A stretch of DNA of 64,000 nucleotides from Cytophagaceae bacterium (GTDB lineage Bacteria > Bacteroidota > Bacteroidia > Cytophagales > Flexibacteraceae): positions 21,965 to 85,964 of the forward strand of contig JAIXYP010000007.1 in the NCBI GenBank assembly GCA_027490155.1. Direction: 5' to 3'. Positions 30,601-39,500 of the stretch are shown in pieces; position 1 is the stretch's first letter; the number at the start of each line of letters is the position of its first letter. Made by a program: the position numbers and the translations under genes. Under the pieces are notes generated by a model, which was not told the origin of the DNA, searched no databases, and saw nothing but the letters and a program-made list of their open reading frames with translations.

Positions 30601-31046
30601 GTGGCTTAAGTGACTGGACTGGTAGCTACCAAGTCTATCTAGATGACAACTACCTCGGTACTCGTCGTCAGCTACAAGAAGGTAGCATCGTATCGTTCAA
30701 CGTCAGCAACGTCCCTAATACTACCGGTCTAGGTCGTTTCACCCTCGTGATGATGCCTGGTGCTGTTACTGCACTTCCAACGCTTAATCCTGCCGCTGTC
30801 TTTACTGCCTATCCAAACCCAGGCAAATCATCTGACATCCGTTTGATGGTATCTGGCATGGGTGCTGGCAAAGGCAAAGTGATGGTAACGGATGTTGTCG
30901 GTAAAGTCGTTGCAACACAAGTTGTTGACCTATCTGGCCAAGACGACCAAGCCTTTAAATTGGCTTCTGAGTTATCATCTGGCATCTATCACGTCAGCAT
31001 ACAAGCTAACAGCACCCACAAGACCATCAAGCTAGTGGTCGAGTAA
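21648..31046 (+). CDS. giant T9SS surface protein with three CARDB/beta-helix units
   Basis: A 3132-residue exported protein. The signal segment is about residues 12-33 (GLWLGLVMICAMLLPDLVQGQ). An N-terminal beta-sandwich (33-210) is followed by three units of about 560-570 residues (214-772, 773-1342, 1343-1914). Each unit has a CARDB-type Ig-like domain and a right-handed beta-helix opening with a TIQAAIDSL-like segment and rich in NNT/GNT turns. A fourth CARDB-like domain (from 1915), two jelly-roll domains that include DDIRIFDG and DDIALTDN, a linker region with FNLNNNKLTMVS, and a type A T9SS sorting domain (FTAYPNPGKSSDIRL, then SSGIYHVSIQANS) complete it. It is probably an adhesin or cell-surface coat protein; no catalytic residues can be named. 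Confidence 0.88.
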   Translation: MGHTFTSTNLGKGLWLGLVMICAMLLPDLVQGQGAVVWSTATTSTSGTYLTGTSSRRNQVLYPASELTGALSGSITKIYFKRGSTATNALSMANLQIRMGQTANTAFPNSTLATGLTTVFTSATFTQGTGTIDTWFSITLDTPFPYNAGQSLIIETEYTGTPTNGITIRSTATSTPLRRLTSAGSASLPYSTATTGTTSGFVPAFSFDVTTVARDAAPINVVSSPAISSLICSGGTTALSATIQNVGSSAMTSVKFNWFVNDVLQGNISATGLNVAQGASTDVSLGNYNLPASLPRNVRFKFVITEINGSTDQNANNDSYNSTFFKSGYSGTISAGSGGTFPTIQAAIDSLNSRGLCGACTLNIKPGTYTGQYQINALTGSSATNRLTIKPESGTATLAFDASTTGNNYILSLNSADYVTIQGLTFDRSTASVTPTLSRILDISGGSDYAIVTGNTFNGFNYATGATSNAFASIYSNTTIDLATTITNNTFNNNGAGIALSAVAAADEAGHTITGNTVNTFYYGIWLLNIAGGATITNNTVNRYDQTPSTTLFQGIVCSGVDGYLQINNNTVNTYTSGYGIYLTGCEGLSGNRSKVYNNLLSVGGTGTAYALSTLGTTNNVDIYFNNCRAGSSNATASGNNAWYNTTTVATSAIVVRNNNFAVYGTAGYAVYISNATGGTGITTSNNNFYSTTAQFGFYAAAVADLAALNSTSGNRFPTSFTLDPDYVSATNLHIQNSNLAFKGASGTGITTDFDGQTRDASQPTIGADEIFPVTRDIAVSDVILGQASLCGSGSTPVSFSVTNAGLSTVTQASVTYFTTVNGVEGTGTTQVFSGLSLATGASTTLSFTTPMSYASTGSYQVRVTSAGVNGESDQVASNNTARSITTHHGYTGVLTMNPGAAASATNFTSMQAALDSVVSHGLCGATTLNIAAGTYNGQYALSPIPGSSATNTLLIKPSSGTVTLAFDAGIGGQNYILAMNGADYVTIQNIVFDRSNYAGTPTLSRCLDASNGTDYLTVTGCTFNGFAYTASATTNLTASIFSNVSIDLATTITNCTFNNNGIGVSLNGIAATLEGPHVVTGNTVNTFSYGIYFASMTGGVTASNNTIDRYDQTQTTSFYGIYFTAVDGKLLVQNNKINGYTSGYGIYMTNCDGIPGDNGVVSNNQISFGGAGTVNGIYTLGSTANLDILFNNIRAASSTATAGSNVCYYQSATTGTTNSIKVHNNNFVVSGTNGYAIYVSSATTSGLVISSATHNNLYSTTANYAFWGAAVADLAALNTASSNKFTNTISVDPGYVSDNDVTSTNLALAFTGKSGTGITTDYANVSRNATLPTIGATELFPPTDDAGVTAINPSMSVVCANGSSTLSFTLINQGLATLTSVRATYYVTVNGVEGTGVVQNFTGLNIPNAGGTAQLSFTTPWAHTYGSYYQFRVVTSLPNNAADANAANNELISRTYRPAFLANATVNPGLAQSTTNFQTIQLAFDSLAARGICGNTTLTIAPGTYTGKVQLRDIPGTSPVARLTILGGGTTPSQTLLTQPGSTTVGSNWVFSGLGIHDVTIQKLSFERTGDSVQTYSTCLDLSGGVSNVVVNNCNFQSVAIATGSATGNSSGVYSGTAGIDSDVTIQNSFFNGVSAGVHWAGISAASPDPGLHVLNNVINNGSYGVYLTGCTNPEVSGNKIRRTYQTKTGVTAYGIYMTAGANGSDLQRNEIRYYGGTIYGIYYTGVAGTSTNPNNLVNNYVYATGTGANYLIYHTGLSHYLQAYHNTIVTSTVGANYGYYGISTTATNITLNNNLFVSLGSAAATQYPFYIAAAGVANIISAQNNTIHNGKPGTFGFFGAIHADMAAFVTAGAGKTDGTTSVNPLFLTEDSYQFTNPTLDGSGLTTLGINTDIEGNSRTGALDNGAYEFTPPARDVNLVSLVSEHICIGGNQPVVIRISDVGTDNVTSVRINWSVNGVSQPQANITGLSMTSGSSTNVTLGNYTFAAGTYTIDATVAGVNGSNDQNPLNDALATATVVTVGNSAMALPYVLDLESTTVNTGIPTFWTASPIQSGTAYRWAVGEGPLGSASSGPNVDNTLGTAIGNYLYTTAANGVSGDVATFTSDCINLGSINTPAIRFFYHRYGATTPVLHIDVYSNGSWTNGVYTMTGQDPQQTAATSAWKQVTVPLGTYSGVIKIRFRAIRGTSTTGETAIDDIRIFDGSVADLTLTAITRASTSCPTSSEMIQMTVQNLSSNAHNFALRPATFVLTATGAATFTRTIVWNGGTLAAGATSVLNVFANINGTAAGTYTFNATMALPAGQDDNPTNNNAASPLVLVNAGTQALPVFFNGGRFTGANLSTVRPGWSEATGATIPTGTTSSWLQGTAFTGDTVVRINLITATKREWLILPRINASANTKLRFRTALTNAAATTVDDHNAFAGTDDFVEVRVSTDCGTTWTGVYTMNEAWQNANSVSNAFKPFTVNLAAYAGRQLIVAFFASEGTVDNINSYDVLLDDIALTDNDFLTWTGAQSNVPTNKYNWTPWFAPQENWICNIANATTKPTFSAYTTVGGFNMANGGTVNFTGNPAIRILHNFSTTSDVYTINGGYKLIVSGNTAQSIGAKGRPLSPLSLTINNPAGVTLTSEARVTDTLNLYNGVFNLNNNKLTMVSTSTTTARIAPITSGSLANASNFTYQRYIAPPAGNLQGGWYFVGTGVNNNTVNAWANRTTYSPSTYLPTGSSQLWLYDNANNTVPANNGWVKPTAPSQALAVGQGARFYFQFYFWSQHGGVYETKGVPHTGNYNFTPLLNYCTSGCAWTATNGWSLLANPYVSTINWDSPSWTKSAAIADEVKVWNNSIGNYASYVAGVGTLGGSNLLASGQGFMVRALSTITSNDLVATEGVKVTSANFLRQAALTQIMRINIKDAANHQDEAVVRLVPGATSGYDAALDATYLEGTYLNVYTAPRPDTKLSINALDVPTSTVYVPMGLKTSELGTHTMTFSGLSDWTGSYQVYLDDNYLGTRRQLQEGSIVSFNVSNVPNTTGLGRFTLVMMPGAVTALPTLNPAAVFTAYPNPGKSSDIRLMVSGMGAGKGKVMVTDVVGKVVATQVVDLSGQDDQAFKLASELSSGIYHVSIQANSTHKTIKLVVE
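22290..27392 (+). repeat. three internal 1.7-kb coding units (CARDB + beta-helix)
   Basis: Unit borders at about 22290, 23967 and 25678, ending near 27392. Each opens with a conserved stretch (RDAAPINVV, RDIAVSDVI, DDAGVTAIN). Each contains a matching AIDSL..RG.CG motif and a CARDB ending. Units 1 and 2 are more alike than either is to unit 3. Confidence 0.75.
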
Positions 31047-31108
31047 TCGTATAAACGGATCAGGAGCACCACTGCTCTAGGTCTTATAACTTTGATTCTG
31101 ATACGCAG

Positions 31109-31143
31109 AAGACCTCACGTCTATGATGTGAGGTCTTTTTTTT
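31109..31143 (+). terminator. intrinsic terminator after the 3132-residue protein gene
   Basis: AAGACCTCAC and GTGAGGTCTT form a perfect 10-bp stem with a 9-base loop, followed by a run of Ts. It lies 62 bp after the stop codon and 110 bp before the next start. Confidence 0.9.
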
Positions 31144-31253
31144 GACCCTTTGGGCAACTATTTTGGTCTGTGGGCTGTCATTACTTTATCTTTATTGTCG
31201 TTCCAGTCTGGTCTGATTATCAAGCCCACGATCAGGACCTTTCTCCCGCTGAC

Positions 31254-33542
31254 ATGCCTCACGTTTTACGATCTGTATTGCCATTTGCGCGCCAGTGGGT
31301 CTTCCTTGTCCTTATGTTGGTCGGTGTCCGCCCTGCTTTTGGCCAAGCCCCATTTTCGCTCTGGCCATGGGATGGTGCTGGTCAGCCAACACTTGAGGTA
31401 ACGAAGGCTGGGGTCCAGAAACTGCTCAAATCCGCATGGGCTGGGGGGCTTAATATGCCCCAATTTGCTCATTTCAACTTTAGGGGCACGCCCAACCCCG
31501 ATCTCATCGTTTTTGATAGGGCTTCGCAGCAGGTCAATGTTTGGTCTTGGGACGGTAATACCCTGCAATGGGTGCCAAATCTGGAGCTTACGATGACATT
31601 ACCGACGCTCAACAACTGGTTTAGGGTAGGGGACTGGAATGGGGATGGCCGTCCTGACTTGTTCACCCACTCCATGACAGACCAAACTGGGGTTGCGATT
31701 TATACCAATGTCCCCGGCCCTACCAATCTACCATTTTGGCAATTGGTCACGGATACACTGAGCATAAGGACCATGTTCGGGGTCAGACAGCAGATGCTGT
31801 TCAACCCCGCTGATCTACCCGCCATTGGTGACTATGATGGAGATGGGGATGCTGACTTGTTACTCCTACTATTTGGTGCCAGTACCATCAATCTGATCAG
31901 GAACTATGCTGTCGAGACTGGTAATCCTACCGTGCCAGACTTCCGTGTGATCAGTAACTGCGCTGGGCAGATAGCAACTAGTAATGTCTGCGGGCAGTTT
32001 TCGGTTGCCACCTGTCGGTCGGGCCCAGCTGACACTACGGCCATGCCCACTCGGCCAATGCACCTTGGTACTACGCTATTTTACGAAGATCAGGATGGTG
32101 ATCGTATTCCTGATCTTGTGGTTGGGGATATTAGTTGCGCTAATGCTAGCTACTTCCGGAATCTGGGTACAGCCATGGCCCCGGCTTTCAATACATCACC
32201 CCAGACAGTAGTAGCACACGTAGATCGGCCATTGGTCAAACCTACATTTCCTTCATTTTTCGGGATTGATGCTGACCAAGATGGTGTCCAGGACTTGGTG
32301 ATGGCCAGCAACGAGGGCAGTAGTCCTGACTTCTCGGTAGATCTGCAGCAAACGGCCACACTTTTTAAAGGGCAGGCAGGCGCTATACCTAGTTACAGGT
32401 ATTCAACGTCGGAGTTCCTTGGTGCCGAAATGATCGACCTTGGGTCGTATAGTAGCGCTGCATTTGGTGATATCGATAATGATGGGGACCTCGATATGGT
32501 GATGGGCAAGGCGGGCGAACGATTACCACCAAATGTTTTCAGATCATCCTTGACGTTGTTCCTTAACCAAGGTAGCAGTCAGCAAGCAAGATATGTATTG
32601 GCGGACAGCAATTGGCTCGACCTTCGCGCAACTTCCCTAATGAACCTGCACGTCAGTTTTGGGGATCTTACCCAAGATGGTAGGCCCGATTTGGCTATTG
32701 TAGGTAGTACTTTTTCTTCCGGTACTGGTGTAGTCTGGATCCTGAAGAACTCCTCTGCAGCTGGGCAGCCTTGGCAGTTTTCGGTGTCCAACAAGCAGGT
32801 ATTGACAGGTATTGGCATTTTGGCCGACAGCCCTGCAATAGGAGATGTGGATAACGATGGGGATCTAGATTTGCTCATCGGAAGTTTTGACGGTACGTTA
32901 GTTATGTTACAGAACCAAGGTGTTGTTAACAACTTTACTTATACCAAACTTGTTAATGTTGGTAACCTCAACCCGAGTAATCAGACCTATGGCCTCCGGA
33001 TTGCCCTCGGTGATATGGACCGGGACGGTCGGCTCGACCTATTATCGAGCAATAACACCGGCCGCTTAAGCTGGTCTCCAGATATTGCTAGTTGGTATAC
33101 AGGGACGGCTCCTAATGGGCAGACCGATTTGTTGCGGCAGGTGCCGATGCCTGGGGGGAGGTCTTATGTCTTTTCCAATGACGTATGCCCCGCTATTGCC
33201 GACCTAGATGGCGATACCTACCCGGACGTAGCTGTTGGACTCGGTGCAGGTGGGTTGCTGATGCTACATAATAATAGTCCGGTCACCAACTTAGGTACAA
33301 GGCTATCCGGATACAACAAAGTCGGTTTGCATGTCTGGCCTAACCCAGCAAATAGGTCCGATTTGGTAACCATCGAGACCAATGAAGAGGCCTACGTGAC
33401 GGATATTTTGGGGCAAAAACGAGAGGTCCGGATGATCAGTGCCAATAGGCAAAGTCAGCAAATTGATGTCAGTTTCTTAGTACCAGGGGTGTATCTTTTC
33501 AGGACTGCTAACAAGCCGCCAATAAGGTTGATTATTCGGTAA
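31254..33542 (+). CDS. T9SS-exported FG-GAP/VCBS-repeat protein
   Basis: A 762-residue secreted protein. The ATG at 31254 starts a good signal peptide (PHVLRSVLPFARQWVFLVLMLVGVRPAFGQ); a GTG at 31170 would add 28 residues. The body has nine Ca-binding D-x-D-G-D-type loops of FG-GAP/VCBS repeats, including GDWNGDGRPDL, GDYDGDGDADL, GDIDNDGDLDM, GDVDNDGDLDLL and ADLDGDTYPDV, which would form an integrin-like propeller. The end is a type A T9SS sorting domain (VWPNPANRSDLVTIE, then LVPGVYLFRT). It lies between two other surface-protein genes with a terminator upstream, so it is probably transcribed alone. The binding partner is unknown. Confidence 0.88.
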   Translation: MPHVLRSVLPFARQWVFLVLMLVGVRPAFGQAPFSLWPWDGAGQPTLEVTKAGVQKLLKSAWAGGLNMPQFAHFNFRGTPNPDLIVFDRASQQVNVWSWDGNTLQWVPNLELTMTLPTLNNWFRVGDWNGDGRPDLFTHSMTDQTGVAIYTNVPGPTNLPFWQLVTDTLSIRTMFGVRQQMLFNPADLPAIGDYDGDGDADLLLLLFGASTINLIRNYAVETGNPTVPDFRVISNCAGQIATSNVCGQFSVATCRSGPADTTAMPTRPMHLGTTLFYEDQDGDRIPDLVVGDISCANASYFRNLGTAMAPAFNTSPQTVVAHVDRPLVKPTFPSFFGIDADQDGVQDLVMASNEGSSPDFSVDLQQTATLFKGQAGAIPSYRYSTSEFLGAEMIDLGSYSSAAFGDIDNDGDLDMVMGKAGERLPPNVFRSSLTLFLNQGSSQQARYVLADSNWLDLRATSLMNLHVSFGDLTQDGRPDLAIVGSTFSSGTGVVWILKNSSAAGQPWQFSVSNKQVLTGIGILADSPAIGDVDNDGDLDLLIGSFDGTLVMLQNQGVVNNFTYTKLVNVGNLNPSNQTYGLRIALGDMDRDGRLDLLSSNNTGRLSWSPDIASWYTGTAPNGQTDLLRQVPMPGGRSYVFSNDVCPAIADLDGDTYPDVAVGLGAGGLLMLHNNSPVTNLGTRLSGYNKVGLHVWPNPANRSDLVTIETNEEAYVTDILGQKREVRMISANRQSQQIDVSFLVPGVYLFRTANKPPIRLIIR

Positions 33543-33735
33543 AAAGCAGATGATAACTTCATCTGGGCAGGTAGTGTTAAAACTGCTGTGTTTTCAGTAA
33601 AATATTTGGTAATCCCTTAGTTTATCGCTACTTTTCGGCCTTATTTACGGGTAGTGTGTGGATGTTAGGAGGTTCCTCATCGAATTAAATTGCTCCGCAT
33701 TACTTACCATAGGTCTTAGACAACCAGGACAAAAC

Positions 33736-36051
33736 ATGTTTACGAACTTTTACAACAGAATGCGACTGAAGCTTTGGCTGATTGCGCTACTTTTTATGGG
33801 CTCGGGGCTTGGCTTCGAGGCTGCAGCCAGTCACCTTGCTGGTGGTGACCTTTTTTACGTTCACCTTGGTGGTCTACGCTACCGTGTGACCTTGCGTCTC
33901 TATCGTGACTGTTCTGGTATTAACCTGACAAACGAAACCCTCCAGGTGAGCGAAGGCCGTTGCGGTCCTGCAGCTGGTGGTGCTACTGGTGCTGGTAGTG
34001 CCGCACCTGCACGTCGTGATACCCAAGACATCTTCTGTGCGAGGTATTCGTCTCGCTTTCAATGTACCTCAGCCACTGATCCGCAGAATCCTACCCGGCC
34101 TTCCAATTTTGAGGCTGTTGATTACGTATTTAACGTGACATTGCCTGGCCGTAGGCGTAACTGGTGTTTCTACTGGACTTCTGGTGCTCGTCCTGATATT
34201 GGTAACCTAGGCACGGGTAGCAATGGCAATGTTTACATTGATGCCATCCTGAATAATCAAGACTTTGACGGTAACAACTCGGCCTCATTCAACCCGATTG
34301 ACGTTCCGTTGCCGTACGTTTGTGTGAACGATCCGTTCACCTACTCTTTCAATGCCATCGAAGCTGACGGTGACTCTTTGAGCTTTTCGTTAGAGGCCCC
34401 AATGCTTAGTTGCTCTACAAGCACAACATATGCAACTTATAGCCCAGGTGTTTTGCTTGACACTACACCAAAGCCGCCGCTACCAATTCGTTTCGGCGCT
34501 TATGCGGGTGGTACCTATTCTCCTACCTTTCCGATCTCATCGTTCAACTTAGTGCTTAACCCAGCAACTGGTCGTTACAATGGTGTGCCATTCACTTTGT
34601 TTGACCCGAAGACTGGTTCATTTAGCTTTATCCCGCGGGTTTATACAGCTCCGGCCAATACCGCCGATGGGGTAAACAAGTATTCGATGGTGGTCAGGAT
34701 TACTGAGCGTCGGCGCGATTTAAACAATAGAAACATTTGGCGCATAGTGGGCGAGACCCAACGTGATATCTTAGTCACAGTTGTGGATTGTGGTGGTAAT
34801 AAAGCTCCAAGTCTACCTACAGGTTCTGTTCCGCCTAACACAAACGGTAACGTAATTGGCCGTCGCGACTCATCTCAGTTAGAGGTTCAGGCCCAGACCT
34901 GTACCTACACATTGGCTACAGTCAATTTTAGTGACAGCAACGCTAATAGTGTACTCAAGGTAGTTTATCCAGGTTTTGGAGCCCCAGGCAGATTGCCTTT
35001 CCCATCATCTCTAGCTACTTTTAGGATGGTAGGCAACAATACCAGAACGCCTAAGGGTTTTTTCTCTATCACAGCAAGTGCCTCTGACCTTGGTAAAGAG
35101 TTTTCTTTCCCAGTGCGTGTTGAGGATGACAACTGTCCTGTTAAAGGTGTGCGGACAATCACTGTCAAGCTAAAGATTATACAAGGTAACTTTGCCAATA
35201 TCCTGAAGCCGGGTGGCATCAAGACCCAAAAGGATACTATTTGCCTTGGTGATAGCACCCAAATTGAGGCCAAAGTAATGAGGCCAGATACTACCATAGG
35301 TGGTGCACCGATCACGTATACTTACGTTTGGAACCCAGCACCTGGTCTTAGTGAAGATACCGCTGCTATTGTTACGGTCACACCACCTGCAACGATGCGC
35401 TACCGTTTCACAGCCTATAATGACAAATTCTTGGGTTGTACTGATACCGCCTCTGTGTTGGTTGTTGTCAGGAGTCCAGTCACGCCACTGATCAGGAGTT
35501 TCTATAGTTCACAGCGTCAAGGCGTTACGACTGAGGCTCCGGTTGATGTTCGGCTTGCCAATGGGTCCTATCCTTTGATCGACTCCGATAAGTGTACTTG
35601 GTACCTAAAACGATATGTCCAGAGTGGTGATACCCTTGCGCTTGACCTAGATAGCGGTGTGATTTCGCGTCAGCTCAACCCTGATACATTGGTAACACTG
35701 CGCAAGCCTGGTACTTATGTTATCCGCCTAGACGTTGACACACGTACCAAGTCAAGCCTGCGTTGCTTTGCTTCGACTTATGATACCATTGTGGTACCAG
35801 AGCCTGTTTACTATTACCCGAATACTTTCACGCCGAATGGCGATAGCCAAAACGATAAGTTGGTCTTCAAGGTCCCTGGTGACAATATCTCCTTGACGAT
35901 CTTCAATCGTTATGGTGTTGCGATCAAGGACTGGACCAAGTATGACAATAGTTTTGATGGCACTGGCCTACCTGCTGGTCTATACTACTACCTCGTCAAG
36001 GACAATACCAAAGGTGATGTCCGGAAAAGTTGGTTAGAGATTGTTAAGTAG
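33736..36051 (+). CDS. T9SS type B (CHU_C) surface protein
   Basis: A 771-residue exported protein from ATG 33736 (a GTG at 33658 would add 26 residues); the signal peptide ends near GFEAAASHLAGG. The first domain carries the SHLAGGDLFY, YRVTLRLYRDCSG and cysteine-bearing segments (CGPAAGG, FCARY, FQCT) common to a family of large Bacteroidota surface proteins. PKD/Ig-like segments follow (ITYTYVWNPAPGLSEDTAAIVTV). The C-terminus is a type B sorting domain: YYYPNTFTPNGDSQNDKLVF, FNRYGVAIKDW, GLPAGLYYYLV. It is the only type B cargo in the window; type B domains often direct attachment and gliding-related proteins. The specific function is unknown. Confidence 0.88.
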   Translation: MFTNFYNRMRLKLWLIALLFMGSGLGFEAAASHLAGGDLFYVHLGGLRYRVTLRLYRDCSGINLTNETLQVSEGRCGPAAGGATGAGSAAPARRDTQDIFCARYSSRFQCTSATDPQNPTRPSNFEAVDYVFNVTLPGRRRNWCFYWTSGARPDIGNLGTGSNGNVYIDAILNNQDFDGNNSASFNPIDVPLPYVCVNDPFTYSFNAIEADGDSLSFSLEAPMLSCSTSTTYATYSPGVLLDTTPKPPLPIRFGAYAGGTYSPTFPISSFNLVLNPATGRYNGVPFTLFDPKTGSFSFIPRVYTAPANTADGVNKYSMVVRITERRRDLNNRNIWRIVGETQRDILVTVVDCGGNKAPSLPTGSVPPNTNGNVIGRRDSSQLEVQAQTCTYTLATVNFSDSNANSVLKVVYPGFGAPGRLPFPSSLATFRMVGNNTRTPKGFFSITASASDLGKEFSFPVRVEDDNCPVKGVRTITVKLKIIQGNFANILKPGGIKTQKDTICLGDSTQIEAKVMRPDTTIGGAPITYTYVWNPAPGLSEDTAAIVTVTPPATMRYRFTAYNDKFLGCTDTASVLVVVRSPVTPLIRSFYSSQRQGVTTEAPVDVRLANGSYPLIDSDKCTWYLKRYVQSGDTLALDLDSGVISRQLNPDTLVTLRKPGTYVIRLDVDTRTKSSLRCFASTYDTIVVPEPVYYYPNTFTPNGDSQNDKLVFKVPGDNISLTIFNRYGVAIKDWTKYDNSFDGTGLPAGLYYYLVKDNTKGDVRKSWLEIVK

Positions 36052-36192
36052 CGACTAACATAAGCTTTTGGTTCACGATTTTAACATCTTGTTCAAATAG
36101 GTTTAATAGTCCAGAGTAGTTATTCCTTACCTGTTCGACCTCTTGGTTACTTATAAGGAATGTTCGCCTCATAAAGTTCCCCTCATATATAA

Positions 36193-36235
36193 AGGCACCT
36201 ACTCAGTATAGCGAGTAGGTGCCTTTTGTTTTTGA
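36193..36235 (+). terminator. intrinsic terminator after the type B surface protein gene
   Basis: AAAGGCACCTACTC and GAGTAGGTGCCTTT form a perfect 14-bp stem with an 8-base loop, followed by T-rich sequence. It lies about 140 bp after the stop codon. The remaining 200 bp before the next promoter are AT-rich with no gene. Confidence 0.9.
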
Positions 36236-36440
36236 GCATTCTGTATTTGATCAATCCCTATTGTAATGGATTACATACTGTCCGCTCTTATACTTGATTG
36301 AGGTCGATTGAAAATCTGGATGTTGGAGATACAACAGTCCGTCAAATAGGAGTTTTGTGGTCTAATCTTGATGCGAATTGTACAAAATATATTTAGTTGC
36401 CGCGCTTTGTATTGGAAAAGTACAAGGCAAAATATTTCTT

Positions 36441-36470
36441 TTGCGTGTTGGCAATTCCTTGTTATTTTTG
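36441..36470 (+). promoter_or_regulatory. promoter (TTG, 19 bp, TATTTTTG)
   Basis: TTTTG ending at 36443, a 19-bp spacer and TATTTTTG at 36463-36470 match the Bacteroidota consensus fully. The expected leader before the ATG at 36502 is about 25 nt. Confidence 0.7.
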
Positions 36471-36501
36471 ATTTGGTTCCTGAAACTAACCTACTCGGCA
36501 C

Positions 36502-39500
36502 ATGCTACGTACCTTTACTAGACTCCTAACTTTAATTTTAGGCTTAAGTCTATCTTACTTTTCTGGGGCGCAGAATTTTGCCCTTCTAGGCAATCAATCC
36601 TCCATTACAGCCTCAGGTCTTAACGGATGGGTTAATACCAACAACAGTACAAGCAGGTTTACCCGATCCCTGATCGTGTACAAAGCAGAGGAGCTTAAAG
36701 CTGCCGGCTTCTATGCTGGTACCATCACCAGCATTAGCTTCTTCAAGGCAGACACCCAGACCTATACACAGGATTGTATTCTGGAACTTAGCCTTGGCCG
36801 TAAGGCAAATGCCGATAGCCTCTTGGTTGGCACACGGAACTGGAAAGCGGATAGTGCCGCTAATCAGCTAATGCGCGTTTTTCAGTCTAGCACCGTGACT
36901 TTTACTTCAGGTACAGGTTGGGTTGACTTTCAGCTCACGACTCCTTATGTCTGGAACGGGATTGATAACCTTGTCATTGGTACCCAATTTACACGCCCGA
37001 CCACACCTCCACGGGCCTTGCCGTGGCGTGTAACCAATCAGCCAACTGGTTTCTTTAAGTCCGCCTTGACCTACTCGACCGCCACCTTGCCAGCTACAAT
37101 GACTTCTCAGGCTTCGCGTGCAAACGTTCGCTTAGGTTATCAGCCTTTTCAGGTTGACGCAGCATTGGCAGGTGTTTTAACCCCGGTTAGTGGCAATGCA
37201 CCAGGATCCCTAGCCATTTCAGTCGGGCTGGTCAATTCAGGTGTCAGTAACATCGCCACAGCCGCATTTGCGAGTAGCATCAACGGTGTTGCTGGTCCAA
37301 CATTTACCTATAATGGCAACATTGTGCAAGGAGCGGCTCCTGTTGCTGTGTCAATCGGGAGCTATAACTTTCCTGTAGGTACAAATGTGATAAAGGTTTG
37401 GCTCACATCCGTCAACGGCGGACCAAGTGCTCAGTTTAGTAATGATACCGCCCAGAGATCGGTGTTTATCTGTGGCTCTACCCTGTCTGGTACCTATACC
37501 CTTGATAATCGCCTACCAGCATCGGCGACCAATATCACATCCTTTACGGATTTGGCTCTTGCATTGAATCAATGTGGCGTAGCTGGTAGTGTCACGATCA
37601 ACGTGGCCGCAGGTTCAGGTCCTTACATCAATCAACCAGTACTGCTCACAAACGTTACTTCCCTTACACCTACCCAAACACTTACGATTAACGGGAATGG
37701 AGCTAAGATAACTACCTTAGGGTCAGGAGGGGTTAATCGTTCGGGGACATTTATTTTCCAAAATACAAGCAACATTACACTACGCAACCTACGCATCGAG
37801 CTTGACTCATTGTCCACAGCTGGTTTTGGTGTAGGTATGATTGGCAGCGCCAGCAACATCACTGTCGAAGATTGTTACCTCTACAGCAGATACAGGACCA
37901 CAGGACAAGCCGGTTTCTATGGTATTGCAGCCTCAGCTACTGCGGCCAATGTCCCAACTATTGGTGGTGCCTTTAGTAATTGTTCCTTCCGTAATAATAC
38001 GGTAGATGGTTGGTTGGCTGGTATCTATGTTGGCTCTGATACCTCAGTCAACAATGGCGGCTTCAATATTAGCAACAACCAGGTACGTAACTTTTATTCC
38101 TTCGGGATTTACCTTACGCGGTCAAATGGTAGTATCGTTGACAACAATAGCATCTACAGGACTTCGGCATTCAGCCCTGCAGCAACGTGTTATGGCATCT
38201 ATCAGAGTGGTGTGCACCGCAATCTTGTCCTGAGCAACAACAAGATTAATAATTTCTTTAGTGCGACAACGACCTCAGCAACCTATGGCATTTACTTTAC
38301 TGGTAACGGATTGCCTGGAGGCGAGGCTAGGGTCTTTAATAATGTCATTGGTCGGTTTGACCATGCTGGTAATGCGGCTGTTTATGGAATTTACGTTTCT
38401 GCACGCACCTTTATTAATATACTGCATAATACCATCGTTCTCGATGGCCCTTCGGCAAGCACTGCTGCTGCTTATGCTATATTCGCTGGTACAGGAGCTC
38501 TCAATCGGATGCGGATCCAGAACAACATCATCTCTGTTATTCGTCCCGGTACTGGCACTCGCTACATCTATTACGGTAATGCGAGCTCCACGGGTGTTGT
38601 ATTGGATAACAACGTCTACTTCCTAGACACACTTGCTGGTGCCAATCGTTTTTTTGGTTTGCAAGGGACCCTTGGTGTTAGTCGTCTTGCTGACTGGAAA
38701 CGTGGCCCATTTGACAACCAGACCGAGTTTGCAAATCCATTGTTCCGCGCCCCTGCCACCAATGATTTTACACCCACTTATGCCAATATTGACAACTTGG
38801 GGCTAACCCTAGGCATCACAACTGATGTAACTGGTGCACCTAGATCTCTATCTACACCAGATATCGGGGCTTATGAGTTCTCGGCGCCTGGTGCCTGTAC
38901 TCGTCCTACTAACGTACGGTTTGCAGGCCAAACTGGTAATGATGTATTGATCCGCTGGAATGTTCCCATTGCCAATGCTAACGCGATCGTTGAATATGGG
39001 CTAGAAGGCTTCGTCCCAGGCACTGGTACAATCCTGAATGTTAATAATGCTGACTCTGTTTTTATACCAAACCTAGTAAGTGGTGTTCGTTACAGTGTTT
39101 ACGTAAGGCTTGTTTGTTCTGGCGGATCGGTCCAGAGCCGTTGGACAGGTCCTATCCAGATCGTCCGGCCTATCCTGAATGACGAACCATGTGGTGCTAC
39201 CGAAATGCAGGTAGGATCAGGTTGTAATTTTATTTCTACAAGCAATGTCGGCGCCACAACCACCAATGCTAGCTCTTATGGATATAGCCTGCCTGGCTGT
39301 GCATCTGCCACCACGCCAAATGATGTGTGGTTTAAGTTCAGAACCAACCAAACAGGTGCAGGTAGTGCGGATGTTGTGATTGGTAATGCGGGTTTTGCAG
39401 TTGGTCAGGTGCGGGTTTTCTCTACCAACGCTGCAGGCACATGCGCAGGTCCGTTCAATGAGATTAGCTGTGGTGTCCGTCCTGGTGGCATCATGCCAAC

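Noticed and set aside
33547..33565. A CAGATGA/TCATCTG hairpin after the FG-GAP protein gene
   Set aside because: The stem is only 7 bp with no T-run after it, so it is not called as a terminator.
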